64,000 nt of DNA, from NCBI RefSeq assembly GCF_024105635.1, contig NZ_WYDQ01000001.1, forward strand, positions 868,001 through 932,000, given 5' to 3'. Shown piece by piece: positions 53,501 through 62,500 of the stretch. The number at the start of each line of letters is the position of its first letter. Position 1 is the first letter of the stretch. The position numbers were made by a program, and so were the translations under genes. Below the pieces are notes generated by a model, which worked only from the letters and a program-made list of their open reading frames with translations, was not told where the DNA came from and made no database searches. Source of the stretch: Oceanicola sp. 502str15. GTDB taxonomy: Bacteria > Pseudomonadota > Alphaproteobacteria > Rhodobacterales > Rhodobacteraceae.

Positions 53501-56500
53501 GACGTCAACGCGCTCACCCGCTACCCCAACACCAACCCGGTGCAGTCGCTCATCAACCAGTGGGACACCTATGTCGATCAGGTGACGAACTATTCCCCGG
53601 TCTCCGATGCAGGCGCCCCCAACCCGCCCGAGCCCGCCGCACCGCCCGCGCCCGACCTCGCCGGCTTCATCGACATCGTGAACCCGCTCACCTACCTGAC
53701 GACCGACAGCAAGGCCAAGGGCGAGGCGCCGGTGGCCGGCGACAGGGTGGTTGTGCCGGGCGAAGAGCAGCAGCTCGCCATCGGCCTGACGCTCACCTAT
53801 TTCAACACCGACAACACCACCGAGGCGGTGATCCGCGACGGGGCGCAGGTGACGCTTGCGAGTGAGGCCAGCGTGACGGCGCTGCAGGAATCGCTGTTCC
53901 TGCATGTCACCAACCTGCCCAAGAAGAACCCGCTCGGCGGTTCGGCCAAGGTGAACGACTCCATCGGCGGCGGCATCCACTTCGGGCGCACCGTCAGCGA
54001 TGTGAGCGCCGTGGTAGAATCCGGCGCCGCCGTCACCGTCACCGCGGGCGATCTCGACGTGACCGCCACCAACAGCAACATCGTCGCCAGCCTCGCCTAT
54101 TCGGGCGGGCAGGGGGCCGACGTGGCGGTGAACGCATCCGTCGCGGCGCAGATCAACGAGGCAGATACCCTGGCCCGCATCGGCGAGGCCGCCACCATCA
54201 GCGCCGAAGACGTGCGCGTCACGGCCACGGACGACTCCGTCACATGGTCGAGCGCCGGGGCGATCACCGGCTCCGAGAACGTGGGCGTGGGCGCCTCGGG
54301 GGTGTTCAACTTCAACCGGCGCAACGTCTGGGCCGGGATCGGCCCGGCGGATCGCACGGCAACGCTCGCCGACGCCTCGCTCACCGTGATCGACGCCGCC
54401 ACCCTCACCGTGCTGGCCGAGAACAATGCCATCGACATCGCCGTTGGCGTCGCGGGCACCAAGGTTGTGGGCAAGCCCGACCCCGAGCCCGAGCAGACCC
54501 CGCCGCCGAACGACGACGAGGATGACATGATCATCCCGAGCTGGCTGTTCGACGAAGACGAGAACGACGCCGCCACGGCGCAGCAGGACGTGAGCACGCC
54601 CCCCGACCAGGAGGGCAGCCAGCAGAAATCGGGCTGGGCCGTCTCCGGCGCGGCGGTGCTGAACCTGACGCTCGACAGCCAGACCTCCGCCGAGATCCTG
54701 ACCAAGAACGAAATCACCCTGACCGGCGCCCTCGACGTGACCGCCCGCAGCAATGCGGTGAGCGTCAATGTCGGCGGGGCCGTTTCGGCCGGGCTCGGCT
54801 CGGGCAAGGACACCAACGCCCTCGCCGGGGCCTTTGCCATCCATGTCGAAGACCGCGAGCTGCGCAGCCGCATCGTGGGGGCCGAGATCAACGCCGGCGA
54901 TGTCACGGTGAAGGCCGAAGACCTTGCCACCGTGGTCAATATCGCCGTTGGCGGGGCAGGGACGTCGCGCGGCGATATCGCCCTTGCCGGATCGGTGGCC
55001 TGGGCTCAGATCGGGGGCGAAACCACGGCCGAGCTGCTCGATGTCGAGCTGACCTCGGCCTCGCTCACGCTCGATGCCGACGACACCTCCACCACGGTCA
55101 GCGTCGGCGGCGCGGTGGGCGTGAACATGGATGCCACGCAGGGCTACGGCGTGGGCGTCGGCGTTGCGGTGAACAACATCAACCGAAGCGCGCTGGCCAA
55201 GGTCAGCGGCGCGGGCTCCGTCACCACCGGGGCGCTCAGCCTCACCGCCGACAGCACCCAGTCGATCTATGCCTTCGCCACCTCGGCGGGCGTCGGCAAG
55301 ACCGGGCTTGCGGGCTCGATCTCGGTCAACACCATCACCGGCGGGGCCGATGCGCAGGTGCTCGGCACGGCGGGGGCCAACTTCGGCGTCAGCGCCGACA
55401 GCGTGCTGGTGGATGCGGGCGAGACCAACACCATCTTCGCCCTCGGCGGCGCGCTCGCGGGCGGGCGCAGCACCGCCGTTGGCGCGGCGATCACCGTCAA
55501 CGTGGTGACGGCGGGCACCGAGGCCCGGCTCGATCATGCCATCGTCACCGGCAACACCGGCGACCTCGGCACCGTGGTCCTCGACAGCGACAGCGCCAGC
55601 ACGATCACCACCATCGCGGTGGCCGGGGCGGCCGCGATCGACGGCAATGCCGCAGGCGTGGGCCTGTCGGTCAACGAGATCACCGCCGGAACGCTGGCCT
55701 CGCTCGAAGGCTCCAGCGTCACGGATGCCGCCTCGATCCTTGCCACCGCAGATGGCGGGCGCACGATCCGCAGCCTCGGCGGCGGGGCGGCGGTGTCGGG
55801 GCGCGGCGCGGCGGGGGTTGCGGCCACCGTCAACCTGCTGCTCGCCAACGACACCAAGGTCGTGCTCGATTCCGCCACCCTCTCGACCCGCGACGACGGG
55901 GCGCTCACCGCCACCGCCACGGCAACGGGCGAGATCGCCACCGCGGCGGTCGGCATTTCCGCCTCGCAGGACACCTCCATCGGCGGGGCCGTCACCGTGA
56001 ACGTGACCACCGGGCAAACCGGCGTCTCGGCCACCGGGGCCGCGCTCACCGCAGCGGGCGCGCTCGCGCTCACCGCCACCGACAGCGCCACCATCTCCAG
56101 CCTCGCGGGCGGGGCGGCGATTTCGGCCGGGGGCAATGGCGTCGGCGGGGCCGTCGCGGCCAACTTCATCGCGCATGATACCAACGTGCTGGCCAATGGC
56201 AGCAGCCTCTCGGGCGAGGGCGTGACCCTCTCCGCCAGCAACACCGCGCTGCTGCAAAGCATGGCGGTCGGCCTCGCGGGGGGCAGCTCCAACGCCTTTG
56301 CCGGCTCCATCGCCATCGGCGACATCGGCAACACCACCCGCGCCCAGGCGGCGGGCGGCACGCTCACCGGCGGCAGCGGCGCCGTGGCCATCAGCGCCAC
56401 CCGCACCGGCGATATCGACATCCTGTCGGGCAGCGCCGCCATCGGCGGCTCCAACGCGGTGGGCGCGGCGCTCACCATTGCCACGCTGCATGGCGGCGTC

Positions 56501-59500
56501 ACCGCCGACCTCATCACCAGCGGCACCGTCACCGGTACCTCGCTCGACGTGACCGCCTCCAAGACCGGCACCATCGACGCGCTCGCCGTGGCGGGCGCGG
56601 TGGGCGCGGGCGGGGCAGGCGGCGCGGGCTCGCTGGTCTACACCCAGATCGGCCGCCCCGGCGCGATCGCTCCCTCGGTCGACCCGCTGCCCGGCGGCGA
56701 TCCGGGCGAAGATCCCCTCGGCGACGGCCAGCAGGCCGTGGTCGATGCCCGCGACGAGGCCATCACCGACCTCGCCGACACGCTCACCGGCTCCACCTCC
56801 GTCACCTCGGGCGACCTCGCCCTTGCGCTCGACACCGATGACGTGGTGCGCGCCCGCGTCGAGCTGACCGGGGCCACCCCCTCGCTGCCCGCGCTCACCC
56901 TCACCACCATCGACACCGCCGAAACCCGCTCGCTTGCCGGTGCGGTCGGCGTTGGCGTGTCGTCGGCGGGCTTCGGTGCCGGGATCTCGGTCAACCTGCT
57001 CTTCGGCAAGGCCGAGGCCGAGCTGATCCTGCCCGCAGGCGAGATCACCACCATCGACGGCGCCGTGAACCTCGGCGTCACCCAGACCGGCGCGGTCTCG
57101 ACGGCTGGCGTTGCCGCAGGCGGCGGCGGCTCGGTCGGCGGGGCCGGCTCGATCACCGTCAACGTGATGAACCGCCAGGCCTCCGCCCGGATCGCCGGGG
57201 CCTCCGCCGACGCGGACACAGCCCTCGTGACCGAGGGCAACGACGTGGCGCTCACCGTGACGCAGGGCGGCACGATCTCCTCGCTTGCAGGTTCGGTCGG
57301 CATAGGGGCCAACGCGGGCTTCGGCGGGGCCATCGCCGTCAACGTCATGTCCGACGACGGGGCGGCCACCATCGAAGACACCATCGTCTCCACCGCCGAC
57401 AGCACCGCCGATATCACCTCGCCGCTCTCCGGGGCCGGCACGCTCTCGATCTCCGCCGACCAGACCATGACCCTCGAAACCCTCGCCGTCGCCGTTGCAG
57501 GCAGCGGCACCGGCGGCTCCTTTGCCGGCTCCATCGGGGTGAACATCGCAGATGGCGAGGTGTCTTCCACCCTGCGCCGCGCCACCGCGCGGGCCTCTGC
57601 CGTCACGGTCGAGGCCAGCGCCACGCCCACGCTCACCGGCATTGCCGGGGCGATCTCGGGCAGCGCCACGGTGGCCGCCGGGGTGGGCATCGTCACCAAT
57701 GTCACCCGCCAGACCGTGCGGGCCGATGTCGACAGCTCCACCGTCCGCGCCATCGGCGCCGTGCAGGTGCTGGCCACCTCCACCGGCCACCTTTCGGGTA
57801 ACGCGGTTTCGGGCGCGGCCTCGGGCACCGCCGCCGTCACCGGCTCGGGCATCGGCAACTCCGCCGAGAACACCGTCGAGGCGCTGGTGCGCGACACCGA
57901 TACCGTCGCCTCCGGCCTCGACATCGGCAGCGACATCGCCACCTCCGGCTCGGTGCTGGTTGCGGCCAAGGGCAGCAACACCATCGCGCTGCTCGCGGGC
58001 ACCGACGAAACGCCCGGGATCTCGGTCACCTTCGCCGGTGGCGGGGTGGCGGGCGTTGGCGCGTCGGTGACGGTCAACACACTGGCAAACAACGTGAAAT
58101 CCGCCATCGAGGGCAATACCTCGGTGATCGGTCTCGGCTATACCGGCGTCGCGCATGACGGCGGGTTCCACTATGGCGTGACGGTCGCCGCCGATGCCGA
58201 CAGCACGATCGACATGGTCACGGCCAATGGCGCGGTGGGCGGCGTGGCCGGTGTGGCGGCGCTGTTCAGCTTCAACCTGATCGACGACAGCGCCCGCGTG
58301 GTGATCGGCGAAACCGGCAACGGCACGCTGGTGCAGATCAACCCCGACGCCACCGGCCTCGCGGCCGAGATCGGCGTCGAAACCGCAGCCCCGCCGCAGG
58401 ACACCCGGCTGCTGGCTTCCACCTCCGGCGAGGTCACCGCCGTGGTCGCCAACGTCGCCATCGGCGGCAAGGCGGGCGTGGGCGCGGGCTCCGGCAACAC
58501 GCTGGCCACCAGCCTTGCCGAAGTGTCGGTGTCGGATGCGCTCATCGAAGCGCGCGACGACATCATCCTCGACAGCTCCGCCACGACCAACCTCGAGACC
58601 GTCACCCTCGGCCTCGCGGGCGGCTTCGTCGGCGTCTCGGCCAATGCCTCGGTCAACCGCATCGGGGCGCAGTCGCTTGTGACCCTCGATGGTGCGACAC
58701 TGGAGGCGGGCGACGACCTGCGCATCGAAACCCTCGTCGACAGCGACAGCTTTGGCCTCACCGGCGCGGCGGCGGGCGGGGCGGTCGGCGCCTCCGGCGG
58801 CATCCAGGTCACGCTGTTCGACTCCACCTCCCGCGTCTCGGTGGGCGAGGGCGACAGCACCCGCACCGGCGGGCTCTCCTCGGGCGGCGCGATGGTGCTC
58901 GAGGCCGAATCCGACCTCACCGCCGATGGCAATGCCGTGTCGGGCGCCGTTGGTGGCGCGGCCCTTGCGCTGGCCGCCAACATCTCGCTGATCGAGGCCG
59001 AAACCGCCGTGAGCATCGGCGCCGACCAGGCCCTGACCTCGCAGGGCGCCATGACCCTGCGGGCCAAGGACACCGCGCTCATCACCTCGCTGGCCGGCTC
59101 GCTCGGCGGCGGGGCGCTCGGCGTCGGGGCCTCGCTCGATTACGTCAACTTCGCCGGCACCACCCGGGTGTCGATCGGGGAGGGCGCTCTGCTCGACGCA
59201 GACCCGGCAGCCGCCGGCCTCGCCAACCCGCTCGGCTCCACCCGGAACCTCACCATCGAGGCGCTCTCGCAGCGCGATGTCGACAGTGCGGTTGCCGCCA
59301 TCGGCGCGGGCGGCATCTCCTTCTCCGGGGCGGTTTCCATCCTAGAGATGGGCGCCCTGGCGCAGGACGAGGAAGACGACAAGCGCGGCGAGTTCCTCGC
59401 CAACGCCCAGACCGAGCTGGATGCCGAGCAGGACGGCGACAGCGGCAAGACCGGCCACGAGAAGAAGAACACCTCCGGCCACCTCGTCACCCTCGCGGGC

Positions 59501-62500
59501 GGCGAGAGCAGCCAGAGCCGGATCGTCGCGTCCCGCCAGTCGATCGACCTGGTCGGCGCGCCGGGCGAGGACGTGGTGCAGGTGAGCGTGGCCGACAATG
59601 CCCAGCTCCTGAGCCGCGGCTCCATCGACATCGAGGCCTCCGCCACCACGGCGGCCAAGCAGGTCGCGGGCGGCGGCTCGGTCAGCCTCTTCGGCGGCGC
59701 CACCAGCGGCATCGCCGTGGCCAACCTCGCGACCGGCGCCACCGTGGAGATCGGCGAGAACACCCGCATCGCCGCCGACGGGCGCATCAGCCTGATGGCC
59801 AACAACGGCGAGATCACCGGGCGCGACATCATCGACAGCAAGGCCGCCACCCTGGCCGCCTCCGCCGGCTACAGCGCCGGGGTCGGCGTGTCGGTGGCCA
59901 CGCTCTCGGGCCGCTCCGCCGTGTCGGTCGGCCAGGGCTCCGACATCACCGGCCTGACCCGCACCCGTGCCTCTCTCGTCGACCTCTCTGCCGATCGCAG
60001 CGGCACCGTCAGCACCAACACCTTCAACCTTTCGGTCTCTGCCGTGGGCGGCGTCGGCGTGGCGGTCTCCCATGCCAGCAACACCGGCGTTTCGGCCATC
60101 GAGCTGGGCACCGGGTCCGGCTCCGGCGATCTGCGCGTGCGCGCCCAAACCGTCGATGTGGCCACCTCCGACGCCTCCCGCGTGAGCGCGACGGGCGAGG
60201 GCAGCTCGGGCGGGATCGCCGCCGGGGTCAACTCGGTCATCATCACTGCCGACGGCGACAGCAGCGGACTTCTGACCGCGGTCAATACCGATATCGTCGG
60301 CGGCACCGTCACGCTGGCCAACGAAAGCTCCGCCTCCGCCTATGCCGAGGCGCGCGGCATCGCCATCGGCGCGGTCGCCATCGGGGCCGGGGTCGCGACC
60401 GCCAACATGGGCTTCACCCTCGACACCGACGTGAATGCCGAGATCGACGCCACCACCGTGACTCTGCGCACCCGGATCTCCAAGGGCACCTACGATCACG
60501 CCGTCGCCGTTGCCGCCTCCACCTCGGGTGGCCTGCTCGCGGGCAACGGGGCCGTGGCCTCGGCCTTTGCCCATTACGATGTGAGCGCGGCCTATTCCGG
60601 CACCTACACCGCCGGAAACACCCTGCGGATCGAGACCGGCGCCTCCGAGGTCACCACCAACGCCCACAGCACCGGCCGCGCCGGTGGCGCGGTGGCCATC
60701 GGCCTGACCATCGCCAAGGCCGGGCAGGATGCCTCCGCCGATGCCGCCGACCGGCTCGCCAGCGTGGCGGCCACGATCAACAACGCCACCCTCGGCGGCG
60801 ATCAGGTGATCATCGACACCACCAACGCCCCCGACGCCTCGGCCTCCTCCGACTCCGGCTCGGGCGGCCTGGTCTCAGGCTCGGGCGCCGAAACCTACGT
60901 GACCCTCGACACCTCCACCAGCACCACGCTGGGCGACACCGGCACCGTGCGCGTCGAGGCCGATACGGTCCGCATTTCCACCGGCCAGTCGGCCGCGCTC
61001 GGCGGCAAGGTCAACACCGTCAGCGCCGCCGCCGTGGGCAAATCAGGCGCGCTTGCCGACACCGACTCGACCTCTGCGGTCACAACCCGCATCGGCGGCA
61101 ATACCCGGATCGAGGCGGCCAACATCCAGCTTTCGGCCACCACCGCCGTCGATCGCCCGGAAGACGGGTTCAACATCACCTCCGGTTCCGGCGGCGCGCT
61201 GGATATCCCGGCGATGAAGAGCACCGTCAACGTCAGCGCCACCACCGACATGGCCATCGACAGCAACGCCCGCCTGACCCAGACCCTCGGGCAGGGCGGC
61301 AACCAGGTCTTCAACATCGGCACCTTCACCGACATGTCGCTGACCGACCGCCAGAAGCTCGATGCCGGTGGCGCCATCGCCATTCCGATCGGCAACAGCC
61401 GGGTCACGGTGGATCGCAACGATGCCACCGTCACCATCGGGGCGGCCACGATCACCAGCCTCGGCGACGTCACGATCTACTCCGGCGGCGATGCGGCGCT
61501 GAAGGCCGAGGTCGACAGCACGTCCTACGGCTTTGCCGGGGCGGCCACCGGCCAGTCCTACGCCACCTACAACGCCGACAACCGCGTGAAGGTCGGCAAC
61601 GGGGCGAAGATCGAGGCGCTGAACGACATCCGCATCCAGGCCGGCTACAGCGCCGGGCAGGCGCAGTCGATCAACGTCGATGCCGAGACCCGGGTGTTCA
61701 ACAAGACGGCGGTTCCGATCCCGACCGACCCGGTGGCCGATGCCGCGGCCCACACCACCTCCATCGTCGATATCCAGCTCGGCTCGGAGGTGGTCGCGGT
61801 GCGCGATGTCTACCTGCTGGCCGAAGAGGGCAGCCACACCGTGGTCGGCTACGGGCGCGGCAAGGATCTCTACCGCGAGGCGCTGGCCGAGGTCGGATCC
61901 GCGATCAGCGAGGCCTTCGGCGGCGAACCCGTCAGCCTCGATATCGAGAGCGGCAGCTCCACCAGCACTTCCAACGACGGCATCCTCGTCAACGGCTACG
62001 TCCGCGCCGGGTCGCGCAACCGCCAGATCCTGATCCTCGACGAGAACAACGAGCTTGCCAACGCCTCCACCGGCGACGGCTACACCGACGAGATGGCCGA
62101 GGGCATCACCTACACCGTCCGCGAGAACGTGCTGCTCACCAGCGAGATCCAGAGCCGGATCACCCTGCTGAACAACCTCATCGCTGACCCGACGCTCAGC
62201 CGGGATGCCGCCGCCGTCGCCGCCTGGACCGCCGAGCGCGACCAGCTCGCAGCCCGCGCCGCCACCCTGAGCGGCACGGCCGATTTCATCGACCTCGACG
62301 ATATCATCGCCTCGGAAGGCAACATCATCCTGCGGGCCGATTACGTCCACGGCGAGAACTTCACCGGCACGCTGGATGCGCCGGGCGATGCGCGGATCAT
62401 CGTCTATGCCGACAGCGATGCCTTCATCAACACCTCCAGCATGATCATCCCCGAGAACGCGGGCGGGCGGATCACCTTCAACGACGTCAACGTCACCACC

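Noticed and set aside
50321..58171. Very long minus-strand open frame (2616 codons) opposite the adhesin
   Set aside because: Its translation is Gly/Ala/Arg/His-rich without family motifs. It exists because the adhesin gene's strong G/C preference at third positions avoids stops on the other strand. The plus-strand product has a signal sequence, TPS domain and a TpsB partner.
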